NCBI GenBank assembly: GCA_942490535.1
Contig: CALNXQ010000005.1
Coordinates: 1,860,001-1,924,000 of the forward strand
Source: JAEINY01 sp942490535
GTDB lineage: Bacteria > Bacteroidota > Bacteroidia > Bacteroidales > Marinilabiliaceae
Length of the DNA stretch: 64,000 nt
Direction: 5' to 3'
The position numbers and the translations under genes were made by a program. The notes below the pieces were generated by a model that did not search any database, was not told the DNA's origin, and was given only the letters and a program-made list of their open reading frames with translations. Shown here piece by piece: positions 51,914 through 61,217 of this stretch (positions are counted from its first letter, which is position 1; each line of letters opens with the position of its first letter).

Positions 51914-51949
51914 AATCCCTTATCTTCCCGGGGGGGAAGATAAGGGATT
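51914..51949 (-). terminator. Terminator after the coiled-coil lipoprotein gene
   Basis: 16-bp perfect stem AATCCCTTATCTTCCC/GGGAAGATAAGGGATT with a GGGG loop (CCCC on the minus strand), followed on the minus strand by seven T residues that abut the yjjG start. Confidence 0.92.
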
Positions 51950-51989
51950 TGGTTTTATTTTTTAGAAAGGAACCGTTTATTTAATCGGA

Positions 51990-52859
51990 TTAGTTAACCT
52001 GAACCACCAGGAACTTAGAAACACTCCAGAATTTTTCTTTATCTGAAATTTTAAGTGTTAAAGCCCCCTCGTCATTTTTCTCCAGGGTATAGGAACTTTC
52101 CGGATGGTTGGTCAGTAATTTGGCCTTTGATTTAAACAAGGGAATAGAATCTACCTCCCGCACATCAATGGCGGTGAAATATTCCTGAGAGAAATTTTCG
52201 GCCAGCACTTTCTTTTTCCCCACCAAAGGAAGGCCCTCATTGGAGATGATGTTTTGTTCTTTCAGCTCTTTTTTGGTGCCAAAGGCATAGAAGGCCCGGT
52301 TTAACTGTTCAGTGGTTTCCTCCAGTTTTTGTGTGGTGGCTGCACGTGCCGATTTAAGTGAATCAATGGCTTGTTGCAACCCATCCACTGTGAAATTCAG
52401 CTCAGCAATTTCAAAGTTTTTGTTCTCCAATAGTTCATTGAGCTTTATAATCTCCAGTGTTTTATCTTTAAGTTGTTTGTTCAATCGCGAAACCAACTTG
52501 TTTAAATTGGCATTGTTCGTGCCCGATTGTTTCAATTGTTTTTCCAGTTCACTGATTTTCTCTTTGTTTTGAAGCATCAGGTCGTAAATCAATTGAATGT
52601 CCTGGTTAATCTGATCCTCAATGCGCGAGTTAGTCCCTTCTTCACTGGCCATGTTTAAGCTAATGATTTGCTCTTTGGCTTTAATGGCTTGCAGGTTTTC
52701 ATCAATTTCAACAATGGCTGAAACGAGGTCATTCATTTGGCGGTCTTTTTCCAAAGTAGCCATTAATAAGGAATCATTTTGATTTTTTAATTCTTTGTTC
52801 TCACCCATGTTACAGGCGGAGACAAGGAGAATTAAAAGAAAGGGAATTGCTTGTTTCAT
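51990..52859 (-). CDS. Coiled-coil lipoprotein, function unknown
   Basis: 289 aa. Lipoprotein signal MKQAIPFLLILLVSACN (Cys16). A long coiled coil (about 20-195) with heptads of Leu, Ile and Lys/Glu, and a small globular C-terminal domain (about 200-289) that includes GLPLVGKKKVLAENF and TAIDVREVDSIPLF. Bacteroidota have many such proteins, sometimes misnamed Cbp1. Tail may bind cell wall or partners; unknown. It follows rsmI by 20 bases on the minus strand and is ended by a strong terminator. Confidence 0.75.
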   Translation of the reverse strand: MKQAIPFLLILLVSACNMGENKELKNQNDSLLMATLEKDRQMNDLVSAIVEIDENLQAIKAKEQIISLNMASEEGTNSRIEDQINQDIQLIYDLMLQNKEKISELEKQLKQSGTNNANLNKLVSRLNKQLKDKTLEIIKLNELLENKNFEIAELNFTVDGLQQAIDSLKSARAATTQKLEETTEQLNRAFYAFGTKKELKEQNIISNEGLPLVGKKKVLAENFSQEYFTAIDVREVDSIPLFKSKAKLLTNHPESSYTLEKNDEGALTLKISDKEKFWSVSKFLVVQVN

Positions 52860-52879
52860 AATGAAATTTTAAAGGTGCG

Positions 52880-53560
52880 TTATTTGTTTTTTTTCAAGCC
52901 TTCTACCACGATCACAATCTCTCCTTTAACAGTTTTGGAACTAAAATGTTGTATGAGTTCGGAGAGGGAGCCTCGTTTGTTTTCTTCGTACAGCTTAGAT
53001 ATTTCGCGCGATACAGAAGCCTCCCGGTCTTCACCCAGCACTTCGGACAGTTGGGTGAGCGTTTTTACCAGGCGATAGGGAGATTCGTAAAAAATCATGC
53101 TCCGGGTCTCTTCGGCCAAACTTTCCAGGCGTGTTTTCCGGCCTTTTTTAGGTGGTAAAAAACCTTCAAAGCAAAAGCGGTCGTTGGGAAGTCCTGAATT
53201 GACTAAAGCGGGCACAAAGGCCGTGGCACCTGGCAGACATTCCACTTCAATGCCGGCGTCGATACAATGGCGCACCACCAGGTATCCGGGATCTGAAATG
53301 GCTGGCGTACCTGCATCGGAAACCAAAGCAGCATCTTCTCCTGCCTGAATGCGTTCCACCACTTTTTCCACTGTGGAGTGCTCATTGAACTTATGATGCG
53401 ATAACATCCGGGTGGAGATCTCAAAATGCTTTAATAAAAAACCGGTAGTCCGGGTATCTTCAGCCAGAATAAAAGAGGCCTCCTTTAATATGCGGATGGC
53501 ACGGTAGGTGATGTCCTCCAGGTTACCAATGGGAGTAGGGACAATATAGAGTTTGCTCAT
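52880..53560 (-). CDS. rsmI: 16S rRNA (cytidine-1402 2'-O) methyltransferase
   Basis: 226 aa, of the SAM-dependent tetrapyrrole-methylase fold. Diagnostic start LYIVPTPIGNLEDITYRAI, then AEDTRTTGFLLKHF, LVSDAGTPAISDPGY, and LPGATAFVPALVNSGLP plus FEGFLPPKKGRK. It makes the 2'-O-methyl of C1402 in the ribosomal P site. It follows the upstream hypothetical gene by 3 bases and is likely cotranscribed with the coiled-coil lipoprotein. Confidence 0.94.
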   Translation of the reverse strand: MSKLYIVPTPIGNLEDITYRAIRILKEASFILAEDTRTTGFLLKHFEISTRMLSHHKFNEHSTVEKVVERIQAGEDAALVSDAGTPAISDPGYLVVRHCIDAGIEVECLPGATAFVPALVNSGLPNDRFCFEGFLPPKKGRKTRLESLAEETRSMIFYESPYRLVKTLTQLSEVLGEDREASVSREISKLYEENKRGSLSELIQHFSSKTVKGEIVIVVEGLKKNK

Positions 53561-53563
53561 GTT

Positions 53564-54397
53564 TTATATAAATCGTCGTTTGACACTTTTCAGAAAAGAA
53601 CCCGCTACGTCATTATCCTCGGTCCAATGAAAGTTGGATTTTAAGAAGTGGGCAGCAGAGTCGTAGGAATCCATCTGGTTAATTTGATCCAATGTTTGAT
53701 TGAATAGTTCCGGATTGCCATTAAATAATTCCCGCTGGTAATAAAAGCGGTCATTCAAGCCAAATGCTTTACGAATGTCATTCACCGGTTTTCCAATTTG
53801 CTTAATGCTGTCAGTCTGGTCTGTTTGAGTGGTGACACGTTCGTAAACAGATGTTTTATCTTTGCCTATCTGTTCGCCCAAAATCCCCGGTTCTTTTGTG
53901 GTTTTGGTTGGCTGGGCTTGTTTGGGCTGTTCTGTGGTAATGACAGGAGCTGACGGTGTGGGTTCCAGTACTGCATCTTCAGTCTGATTAGGTGTATTAA
54001 CGGATGTTTGAGAGGCTTCAGTAGGAAGTGACATCCCCTCTTTTTTTTCTATTTTTTGAGCCGGATGACTTAATTTTTTGGGGGGTTCCGTAGCCTCCTC
54101 CTGGAAAAAGTGATCCGATGAGGCGGCTATTCGTTCACCATCGATAATTGCTTCCGGGGTGGATGCGGATGAAGTAAGTGATGACTCAGAAAGTTCAGGT
54201 GTAGGAATAGCAGCTATTGGCGCTACATCATCCAATCCTTCCAGAAGGGACAGTTCTTCTGTGATATTGGACAGCTTTTTTTTAGTCAGGTTTAAGAAGG
54301 CTGGCGAAATCGCACGTTTCCCTTTGAAGGTGCGCACCAGGGTCTCTATTTCTTTAATATCATTTAATATGATGTCGATGAGTGCTTCTTTTTCCAT
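53564..54397 (-). CDS. Conserved Bacteroidota protein with Pro/Ser/Thr-rich linker
   Basis: 277 aa, no signal peptide. A short helical N-terminus (1-55), a low-complexity Pro/Ser/Thr/Glu-rich middle (about 60-185), and a compact C-terminal domain (about 190-277) with GKPVNDIRKAFGLNDRFYYQ, RELFNGNPELFNQTL and a Trp-containing FHWTEDND. I recall this C-terminal pattern as a conserved but uncharacterised Bacteroidota family. First gene of the minus-strand set with rsmI. Function unknown. Confidence 0.75.
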   Translation of the reverse strand: MEKEALIDIILNDIKEIETLVRTFKGKRAISPAFLNLTKKKLSNITEELSLLEGLDDVAPIAAIPTPELSESSLTSSASTPEAIIDGERIAASSDHFFQEEATEPPKKLSHPAQKIEKKEGMSLPTEASQTSVNTPNQTEDAVLEPTPSAPVITTEQPKQAQPTKTTKEPGILGEQIGKDKTSVYERVTTQTDQTDSIKQIGKPVNDIRKAFGLNDRFYYQRELFNGNPELFNQTLDQINQMDSYDSAAHFLKSNFHWTEDNDVAGSFLKSVKRRFI

Positions 54398-54468
54398 GGT
54401 AATTTCCGTCGCATTTTACTTACTTTTGCAAAGGTAGTGAATGCTTTTAAAAAAACTTGATACACTAA

Positions 54469-55050
54469 ATGTTTCTTGAAAATAAGGTTAATAGAGACGA
54501 TAAAAAGGGCTGGGTGGAAGTGATCTGCGGATCGATGTTTTCCGGTAAAACCGAAGAGTTGCTGCGTCGTCTGAAACGGGCTAAAATAGCCCGGCAGAAA
54601 GTAGAGATTTTTAAACCGATGATGGATGTGCGGTACAGTGATACTGAAGTGGTTTCGCACGATGCCAATGCCATTCCTTCCACGCCGGTGGAATCCTCTG
54701 GAAACATTCTGTTGTTAAGTAGTAATGTAGAAGTAGTGGGCATTGACGAGGCACAGTTTTTTGATGCCGGCTTGGTGGATGTCTGTCACAAATTGGCCAG
54801 TCAGGGCATTCGTGTGATTGTGGCCGGCTTGGATATGGATTTTAAGGGCAAACCCTTTGGTCCCATCCCCGGATTGCTTGCTACCGCTGAATATGTGACC
54901 AAGGTCCATGCGATTTGCATGCGCTGTGGTGATTTAGCTAACTTCTCGCACCGCTTATCTACCGATGATAAATTAGTGGTATTGGGTGAGAAAAATGAAT
55001 ACGAGCCCTTGTGCCGCGGATGCTTTATGAAAGCTCATAAAAAAGTATAA
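54469..55050 (+). CDS. tdk: Thymidine kinase
   Basis: 193-aa class II thymidine kinase. P-loop GSMFSGKTEELLRRL (about 21-35), GIDEAQFFD, FKGKPFGPIPGL and the zinc ribbon Cys pairs CMRCGD and CRGC. Phosphorylates thymidine in salvage. The next gene murF-alr starts 6 bases later, so both are probably read together. Confidence 0.95.
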   Translation: MFLENKVNRDDKKGWVEVICGSMFSGKTEELLRRLKRAKIARQKVEIFKPMMDVRYSDTEVVSHDANAIPSTPVESSGNILLLSSNVEVVGIDEAQFFDAGLVDVCHKLASQGIRVIVAGLDMDFKGKPFGPIPGLLATAEYVTKVHAICMRCGDLANFSHRLSTDDKLVVLGEKNEYEPLCRGCFMKAHKKV

Positions 55051-55056
55051 CATACT

Positions 55057-57513
55057 ATGCCACGATATTCCCTTCATCAAATAGCTGAGATTGTTAATGG
55101 GATACTGATCGGAAAGCCCATCCCGGACATTACAAAAATCATGTTTGACAGTCGTAAAGTATTTTTACCGGCTGAAACGCTTTTTCTGGCTATCAAGGGA
55201 GTGAACCATGATGGTCATCAATATATTGAGCAATTATATCACAAAGGGGTCCGTGCGTTTATGGTGGAGAAACCTGCCATTAACTATAAAACTCATTGTC
55301 CCGAGGCGGGGTTTATAGAGGTAAATAACAGCATTGAGTCCTTGCAAAAACTGGCCGCTTTTCACCGGAATCAATTTTCTTTTCCCCTGATAGGCATTAC
55401 CGGGAGTAATGGTAAAACCATTGTGAAGGAGTGGATTGTTAAGCTCATCGAAGCAGATAAAAGAATAAGTCGTTCACCTCGCAGCTTCAACAGTCAACTG
55501 GGGGTTCCCTTATCGTTATGGTTATTGGATGAAACTTCAGATATTGGCATCATTGAAGCAGGGATTTCCATACCTGGTGAAATGAAGCGAATAGAGTCTT
55601 GCATTCATCCTGAAATTGGTATTATGACCAATATCGGGCAGGCTCATCAAGAGAATTTTGAGTCGCTGAAACAAAAATTAGATGAGAAATTAAAATTATT
55701 TGAGCGGTCTGAAATAATTCTTTTTAATAGAGATCACCAAGGGATCAAAGAAGCCATTGAAAAAAAATATCCCGACATCAGGAAATTGTCTTGCGGTATA
55801 TCTGCCGGATCAAATCTTCAACTGCTCCATTGCTCCGAAGAAAATGATCTAACCCATGTCCGGGTTGGGTGGAATATGCAGGAAGTCGACCTGCAATTGC
55901 CGTTCACGGGTTCGGTAGCAGTTGAGAATATGTTGCTCGCTGTCTTGGCTGTTTTGCATTTGGGAACACGTCTGGAAGATCTTCCCGGACGGATTACTCA
56001 ATTGCAGCCCGTAGCCATGCGTCTGGAGCAAAAGGAAGGCATCAATAATTGCCTGTTGATTGATGATGCTTATAATTCCGACATTACTTCTTTGGAGTTA
56101 GCCCTGGATTTTCTCAATCAAATGGGGGCTAAAAAGGGATTGTCAAAGACCCTAATTTTGTCGGATATTTTTCAAAGCGGGTTGTCTGAGGCTGATCTAT
56201 ACAATAAAGTTAATCATTTGGTGCAGGAAAAGGGTGTTGATCGATTCATCGGAATCGGGCCCTCCATTTATAAAGCGCTTAAGGGAATAAATGCCTATCG
56301 CACGCCTGAAGATTTTATTGCTCAATTTTCAATGAATCGTTTTAAAAACGAAGCCATTTTACTGAAGGGATCACGTGCGTTTTCTTTTGAGCGTATTTCG
56401 GCCTTGTTGGAACAGAAGCGTCATAAAACCACCCTGGAGATTAATCTGAATGCATTGGCGCATAATGTGAATTTCTTCAGAGGCTTACTTCGGCCCGAAA
56501 CCAAATTATTGGCCATGGTGAAAGCCTTTTCCTATGGCAGTGGTTCATTTGAGATTGCCAACTTGTTACAGCATCAAAATGTGGATTATTTAGGCGTGGC
56601 TTTTGCGGACGAAGGCATTGAGTTGAGATCGGCAGGTATTTCGCTACCCATCATTGTTATGAATCCAGATATCAGTAGCTTTCCATTGATGTTGCAATAT
56701 TACTTGGAACCGGAAATTTATAGCTTTCACATTTTGGAGTCCTTTGCGCAGGCAACAGATCGGCAGGGCCTTTCAAAAATTGGGATTCATATCAAATTGG
56801 ATACCGGGATGAATCGCCTGGGTTTTTTGAAAAATGAAATTGATGCGCTGATTTTAACGTTGAAAAAATATCCTTCTTTGTATGTAAAATCTGTTTTTTC
56901 GCATTTGGCTGGAAGTGATGAGGCGGTACATGATGATTTTACCAGGCAGCAAATCAATGATTTCGATGAGGCTTGTCAGAAATTGCAGAGTGAATTGGGA
57001 TATGCGTTTATCCGGCATACTTTAAATTCGGCTGGTATTGAACGTTTCCCTGAAGCCCAGTTTGACATGGTGCGTTTAGGTATTGGAATGTATGGGGTAG
57101 GTGCTAAGTATGCAGGTCACTTACAGCAAGTAGCGGCTTTAAAATCCTATGTCTCCCAGCTTAAAAAGGTTCCGGCCGGGGTTTCCATAGGGTATGGTCG
57201 ACAAGGTTTGGCACATCACGATTTAACCATCGCCATTGTGCCGGTTGGTTATGCCGATGGATTGGATCGCCGCCTGAGTCGAGGCGTGGGCAGGGTATTG
57301 ATCAATGGTCAAAAGGCACCCATTATTGGAAATATTTGTATGGATATGTGTATGGCGGATGTTACTGGTTTGGAGGTAGCTGAAGGTGATAGCGTCGAGT
57401 TGTTTGGGGAGACCTATACCATGAGTGATATGGCCACAGATGTCCAAACTATTCCCTACGAGATATTGACTGGTATAAGTCGTAGGGTGAAACGCATCTA
57501 TTATTGGGAGTGA
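55057..57513 (+). CDS. murF-alr: Bifunctional MurF ligase/alanine racemase
   Basis: 818 aa, fusion of two peptidoglycan enzymes. MurF part 1-445: P-loop ITGSNGKT (114-121), IIEAGISIPGEM, NIGQAH and LLIDDAYNSDI; it joins UDP-MurNAc-tripeptide with D-Ala-D-Ala. Alr part about 450-818: PLP lysine in AMVKAFSYGSG, HIKLDTGMNRLGF, catalytic Tyr in SIGYGRQGL and NICMDMCMADVTG; it makes D-Ala. The P-loop and PLP sites look intact, so both activities are plausible. MurF reads KTIVKEW rather than the more usual KTTTK, a small change after the P-loop. Fusion is known in Bacteroidota. Confidence 0.93.
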   Translation: MPRYSLHQIAEIVNGILIGKPIPDITKIMFDSRKVFLPAETLFLAIKGVNHDGHQYIEQLYHKGVRAFMVEKPAINYKTHCPEAGFIEVNNSIESLQKLAAFHRNQFSFPLIGITGSNGKTIVKEWIVKLIEADKRISRSPRSFNSQLGVPLSLWLLDETSDIGIIEAGISIPGEMKRIESCIHPEIGIMTNIGQAHQENFESLKQKLDEKLKLFERSEIILFNRDHQGIKEAIEKKYPDIRKLSCGISAGSNLQLLHCSEENDLTHVRVGWNMQEVDLQLPFTGSVAVENMLLAVLAVLHLGTRLEDLPGRITQLQPVAMRLEQKEGINNCLLIDDAYNSDITSLELALDFLNQMGAKKGLSKTLILSDIFQSGLSEADLYNKVNHLVQEKGVDRFIGIGPSIYKALKGINAYRTPEDFIAQFSMNRFKNEAILLKGSRAFSFERISALLEQKRHKTTLEINLNALAHNVNFFRGLLRPETKLLAMVKAFSYGSGSFEIANLLQHQNVDYLGVAFADEGIELRSAGISLPIIVMNPDISSFPLMLQYYLEPEIYSFHILESFAQATDRQGLSKIGIHIKLDTGMNRLGFLKNEIDALILTLKKYPSLYVKSVFSHLAGSDEAVHDDFTRQQINDFDEACQKLQSELGYAFIRHTLNSAGIERFPEAQFDMVRLGIGMYGVGAKYAGHLQQVAALKSYVSQLKKVPAGVSIGYGRQGLAHHDLTIAIVPVGYADGLDRRLSRGVGRVLINGQKAPIIGNICMDMCMADVTGLEVAEGDSVELFGETYTMSDMATDVQTIPYEILTGISRRVKRIYYWE

Positions 57514-57557
57514 TCTGATTTTTACCGGTAATCTTCGTCTTTCACCTTTTTACTTAT

Positions 57558-58265
57558 CTATCCCAATCTTGAGATTCGCTCCATTTTATCCGCATCTAAA
57601 ATTTTAATTATGCGGCCATCCACAGCAATCACCTTTTCATTAACAAAAGTTGATAAGGTTCGGATGGCATTTGAGGTGGTCATGTTAGAGAAACTGGCTA
57701 AGTCTTCTCGCGATAAGTAGATGCCCAGTGTGCAGCCATCTTCTTCATACCCGTATATATCCTTCAGAACACATAAACTTTCTGCCAAGCGTCCACGGAT
57801 GTGTTTTTGCGTCAGTGTGACGGTTCGGTAACGCGAGAAACCCAGTTCGGTGGCAAATGAACGGATGATGTTCATGCACAGATTATTGTTTGACTGAAGA
57901 ATTTTAAAAATGACTTCCTTGGGCACCACAAAAATGGTACAGGGTTCAATCACCACGGCTGTTGCAATGTGTGCTTCTTCTGCAAACAGGGCCCGGTAAC
58001 CAATCAAGCCGGGCGCGCTTGACATACGAACAATTTGATCGCGTCCACCCACACCTTCTTTGAATATCTTCACCTTACCTTCTCCCAAACAGAGTAACCC
58101 GGACGGCTTATCGCCCTCCTGATAGATGATCTCGTTCTTTTTGAAAGTTAATTCGGTATGGTTTTGTATTAAATATTCTTTCTCTTCCTCTGTCAATACA
58201 TTGTAAATCTGAGGAATATCCTTTATCGAAGGCTTTTCGCTAATAACTGTTTTTTTAGCCGCCAT
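57558..58265 (-). CDS. Crp/Fnr family transcriptional regulator
   Basis: 235 aa. Cyclic-nucleotide-type effector domain (about 20-140, IYQEGDKPSGLLCLGEGKVKIF) and winged HTH (LSREDLASFSNMTTSNAIRTL). No Fnr-type N-terminal cysteine cluster and no full cAMP pocket (no RxS of the cAMP motif), so it is not FNR and probably not Crp itself. Bacteroidota use such proteins to control stress or nitrosative responses. Converges with murF-alr across 44 bases. Confidence 0.85.
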   Translation of the reverse strand: MAAKKTVISEKPSIKDIPQIYNVLTEEEKEYLIQNHTELTFKKNEIIYQEGDKPSGLLCLGEGKVKIFKEGVGGRDQIVRMSSAPGLIGYRALFAEEAHIATAVVIEPCTIFVVPKEVIFKILQSNNNLCMNIIRSFATELGFSRYRTVTLTQKHIRGRLAESLCVLKDIYGYEEDGCTLGIYLSREDLASFSNMTTSNAIRTLSTFVNEKVIAVDGRIIKILDADKMERISRLG

Positions 58266-58402
58266 TTTAAATATATGTTATAAAACAGTGTTATACAACA
58301 TTCAAATTTATAAAAAAAGATGATACCGTCCAATTCCGAATATGCTGGAAGTACATTCGAAAGCAGATAAATTGTATAAACATCAAATATTTGGAGAATT
58401 TA

Positions 58403-59056
58403 CTAAAAGACAATACCAAACTGAATAACCAGTCTGTTTAAATGAGTATTATCATCGGTATCCCGATTACTTGTCACATCCAAAAATCCATTGTTATAAA
58501 GTAGCCCTACCATTAGATAGGTATCGCCACCTAAGGAATATTCCATGCCGCCACCCAGGTGATAGCCCATATCGAAGAAATTAACCTCTTTGTTCATGGA
58601 CTTACCATCACCGTCGTTAGTCTTAATATTGAATTGACCATATAATCCAAATTGACCGTAATAACGGCTTCGGTTAAATTCGTTGGTCAGAAGTTTCAGC
58701 CCAAATGGGACTTCAATGTATTTAAGGCGGTAGGTGACATCTGTATATTTTAAATCTGGATTGTTTGAGCCTCCAATTTCCATGGAGACACCATCTTTGT
58801 ACTCCAGTTTACCACCAGTGGTATTAATGGTTAATCCGGTTGATAAGGCATAGTTTTCGGCAAAAAAGCGATCCATCACAATTCCAAAATTGTATCCAAA
58901 TAGATTCCCGTTGGAGCTAACTGCACTATTGTCTGATTTTAGCCACGAAACCTGGGGACTTAACACAAATGAAAATCGGCTTCTGGGCACGTCTTGCCCA
59001 AAGGCACTCATGGATATACATAAACTACAGAGTAGTATAATGGCTATTCGTTGCAT
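58403..59056 (-). CDS. Outer-membrane beta-barrel protein (PorT-like family)
   Basis: 217 aa, signal peptide (MQRIAIILLCSLCISMSAFG) then repeated amphipathic strands ending in aromatic residues, such as NYALSTGLTINTTGGKLEY and RLKYIEVPFGLKLL, closing with LVIQFGIVF. Typical of the OMP_b-brl_2/PorT-like 8-stranded barrels. Ligand or function unknown. Divergent from gldB. Confidence 0.82.
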   Translation of the reverse strand: MQRIAIILLCSLCISMSAFGQDVPRSRFSFVLSPQVSWLKSDNSAVSSNGNLFGYNFGIVMDRFFAENYALSTGLTINTTGGKLEYKDGVSMEIGGSNNPDLKYTDVTYRLKYIEVPFGLKLLTNEFNRSRYYGQFGLYGQFNIKTNDGDGKSMNKEVNFFDMGYHLGGGMEYSLGGDTYLMVGLLYNNGFLDVTSNRDTDDNTHLNRLVIQFGIVF

Positions 59057-59186
59057 AGTTTTGGCATTTGTAGATTGAAAAACAGTACAAACATACTTAA
59101 AACATGTTTTTCTTCCACTTTTTTTTTTGATGTGTTACTCATTTTCCCAGCTTTCGTATTTTTAGCTTTTCAAAAAATGTGTTCAG

Positions 59187-60215
59187 ATGAAGATTACTTC
59201 TTTTTTTAGTTTGACAAGAAAATACTTTTTCATTATTGCTAGTGCCCTGCTAGTGTGGGGGTGCAATAAAGGGGTAGATGTCCCGGATGTCAGTCATATT
59301 TCGGTGGATATCGAAGTTAAGCCTTTCTATCAGGATTTATTTGCCTTAAATGTGAATGAATTACCGGTGCAATTTCCTGCGATCGAAGAAAAGTATGGTC
59401 GGTTTATGGATGCCTATAGCCAAAAAATCATTGGAATTGGTGATCCGAAAGATCCAAAGTATCTGGATTATTTGAAAAGTTTTTTGGAATACGATGCGAA
59501 TCAAGATGTGTTGGAAAAGTGTAATGCCCAGTTTAAAGATATAGCTCCTCTCGAAAATGAGTTGTCACAAGCGTTTCGCTATTTGAAGTATTATTTTCCG
59601 GAACAAAATATCCCGGATGTGTATTTGCACATTTCAGGATTCAATCAGTCCATTGTCGTGGATTCAACCTGGTTGTCCATTAGTGTGGAAAAATATCTGG
59701 GAGCCGATTGTGAGTTCTATGAATGGTTATCAATACCGGTTTATCTGCGTACTAAAATGATACCAGAGAGAATGGTGCCGGATGTAATGAAAGCGATTGC
59801 GCTCACCAATTTTTCAGAGAAGGAACAAAATGATGACGTTATCACCCAAATGATTCACGAGGGAAAATTACTTTATTTTATAAAGTCAATGATACCCGAT
59901 ATACAGGATTCTCTATTATTTGATTTCAATGAAAAACAATTGAATTGGTGTCAAAAAAGTGAATCCGGTTTATGGGCTGGAATGGTAGAGCGGAAACATC
60001 TTTATAATTCGGAACGCATGGTGATTCAGAAGTACGTTGGTGATGGGCCATTCTCCTATTACTTTGGTCAAGAGTCTCCCGGGAAGGCTGCGGTTTTTAT
60101 TGGTTATCGAATTGTTAAAGCGTATATGAAAGAGCATCCTGAAATAACATTGTTTCACCTGATGCACGAAACGGATGCCCATAAAATATTGCGTCTTTCG
60201 AGGTATCGTCCTTAA
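59187..60215 (+). CDS. gldB: GldB-like gliding motility lipoprotein
   Basis: 342 aa. Signal with lipobox LVWGC (Cys26). GldB-type features: VSHISVDIEVKPFYQDLF, then FLSYDxN-like FLEYDANQDV, IPDVYLHISGFNQSIVV, and IPVYLRTKMIPERMVPDV followed by a C-terminal domain ending TDAHKILRLSRYRP. In gliding Flavobacteria GldB is an essential outer-membrane lipoprotein; in non-gliders it is kept with an envelope role. Gliding is not implied by this gene alone. Confidence 0.88.
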   Translation: MKITSFFSLTRKYFFIIASALLVWGCNKGVDVPDVSHISVDIEVKPFYQDLFALNVNELPVQFPAIEEKYGRFMDAYSQKIIGIGDPKDPKYLDYLKSFLEYDANQDVLEKCNAQFKDIAPLENELSQAFRYLKYYFPEQNIPDVYLHISGFNQSIVVDSTWLSISVEKYLGADCEFYEWLSIPVYLRTKMIPERMVPDVMKAIALTNFSEKEQNDDVITQMIHEGKLLYFIKSMIPDIQDSLLFDFNEKQLNWCQKSESGLWAGMVERKHLYNSERMVIQKYVGDGPFSYYFGQESPGKAAVFIGYRIVKAYMKEHPEITLFHLMHETDAHKILRLSRYRP

Positions 60216-60258
60216 GATAGAGATAGGGTTATTGATAGAAATGGTAAATTAGAGGACT

Positions 60259-60822
60259 ATGGAAATGAAGCATGCTGCAATTATTCAATATAAAAAGGAA
60301 TTACGTCAAAAAATCAAACACTTAAAGAACACGTTAACCCGAGAAGTAAAGCATTCAGAAGCAACCATGGTGGCCGAAAGATTAGAAGAGCATGTTTTTT
60401 TTCGAGAAGCAAAGTATGTTTTATTGTATTGGGCCATGGCCGATGAGATGCCTACACGTGAGTTTATCTTGAAGTGGTATCAACACAAGAAGATATACTT
60501 ACCAGTTGTGAAAGGGGATGATCTTGAGATTTTTTTGTTCGAAGGAGAAGAGTCTTTAGTTTCAGGAGCTAAATATGGCATTCCGGAACCTGCTGGTTCA
60601 AAATTGCAGGATGAATCAATGATTGATTTGGTGATTGTGCCTGGTGTCGCTTTTGATAATCAGAATAATCGCATGGGAAGGGGAGCCGGATATTACGATC
60701 GTATTTTGAAGCGATTACCACAGGCAAAGAAAATAGGTTTAGCTTATGGCTTTCAAATGATTGAAGAAGTGCCCGTTGAACCTCATGATTTTCCGATGGA
60801 TGTTGTTATAAGCGGAAAATAG
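60259..60822 (+). CDS. 5-formyltetrahydrofolate cyclo-ligase
   Basis: 187 aa. Substrate and ATP motifs: basic N-terminus KKELRQKIKHL, VLLYWAMADEMPT, YGIPEP, and the signature RMGRGAGYYDRILK. Converts 5-formyl-THF to 5,10-methenyl-THF with ATP. It starts 43 bases after gldB and is separated from the convergent ferredoxin gene by a shared terminator. Confidence 0.93.
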   Translation: MEMKHAAIIQYKKELRQKIKHLKNTLTREVKHSEATMVAERLEEHVFFREAKYVLLYWAMADEMPTREFILKWYQHKKIYLPVVKGDDLEIFLFEGEESLVSGAKYGIPEPAGSKLQDESMIDLVIVPGVAFDNQNNRMGRGAGYYDRILKRLPQAKKIGLAYGFQMIEEVPVEPHDFPMDVVISGK

Positions 60823-60831
60823 AGCAAAAAA

Positions 60832-60851
60832 AAAGCCCCTTACGGGGCTTT
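60832..60851. terminator. Bidirectional terminator
   Basis: AAAGCCCC/GGGGCTTT with a TTAC loop, flanked by A run on the left. It serves the cyclo-ligase gene on the plus strand and the ferredoxin gene on the minus strand. Confidence 0.88.
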
Positions 60852-60865
60852 CATATTTTCTCTGC

Positions 60866-61033
60866 TTATGCTGGATGAATTGCTTCAGTAGGACAAACAT
60901 CTGCACAAGTTCCGCAGTCAGTACATGCTTCAGCGTCAATTTTATAGATATCACCTTCAGTGATAGCCTCAACTGGACACTCGTCAACACAAGTACCACA
61001 TGCAATGCAATCTTCGTTAATTACGTATGCCAT
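60866..61033 (-). CDS. 2[4Fe-4S] ferredoxin
   Basis: 55 aa, MAYVINEDCIACGTCVDECP then a second half ACTDCGTCADVCPTEAIHPA. Two CxxCxxCxxxCP motifs bind two [4Fe-4S] clusters, clostridial/anaerobe type. Electron carrier for pyruvate:ferredoxin oxidoreductase and similar. Such a gene supports an anaerobic or facultative lifestyle. Start codon ATG at 61033 is the only one. The 184 bases upstream hold no ORF or clear promoter. Confidence 0.96.
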   Translation of the reverse strand: MAYVINEDCIACGTCVDECPVEAITEGDIYKIDAEACTDCGTCADVCPTEAIHPA

Positions 61034-61217
61034 TTTTAATCGGTTTTTGGTTTCAATTATTGAAGCAAAATTATCGGCTTTTTTTTATAAAAAAAACAAA
61101 CTCAATGTAAAAGCGTTTATTTGAAAAGGTTTTAAATAAGGCTTTCAGGTCTTAAATTGCTTAATTGTTTGAAAGCTTGTTCTTTCTCTTTGACATTGAA
61201 GATGGTTCTGATTTTTG

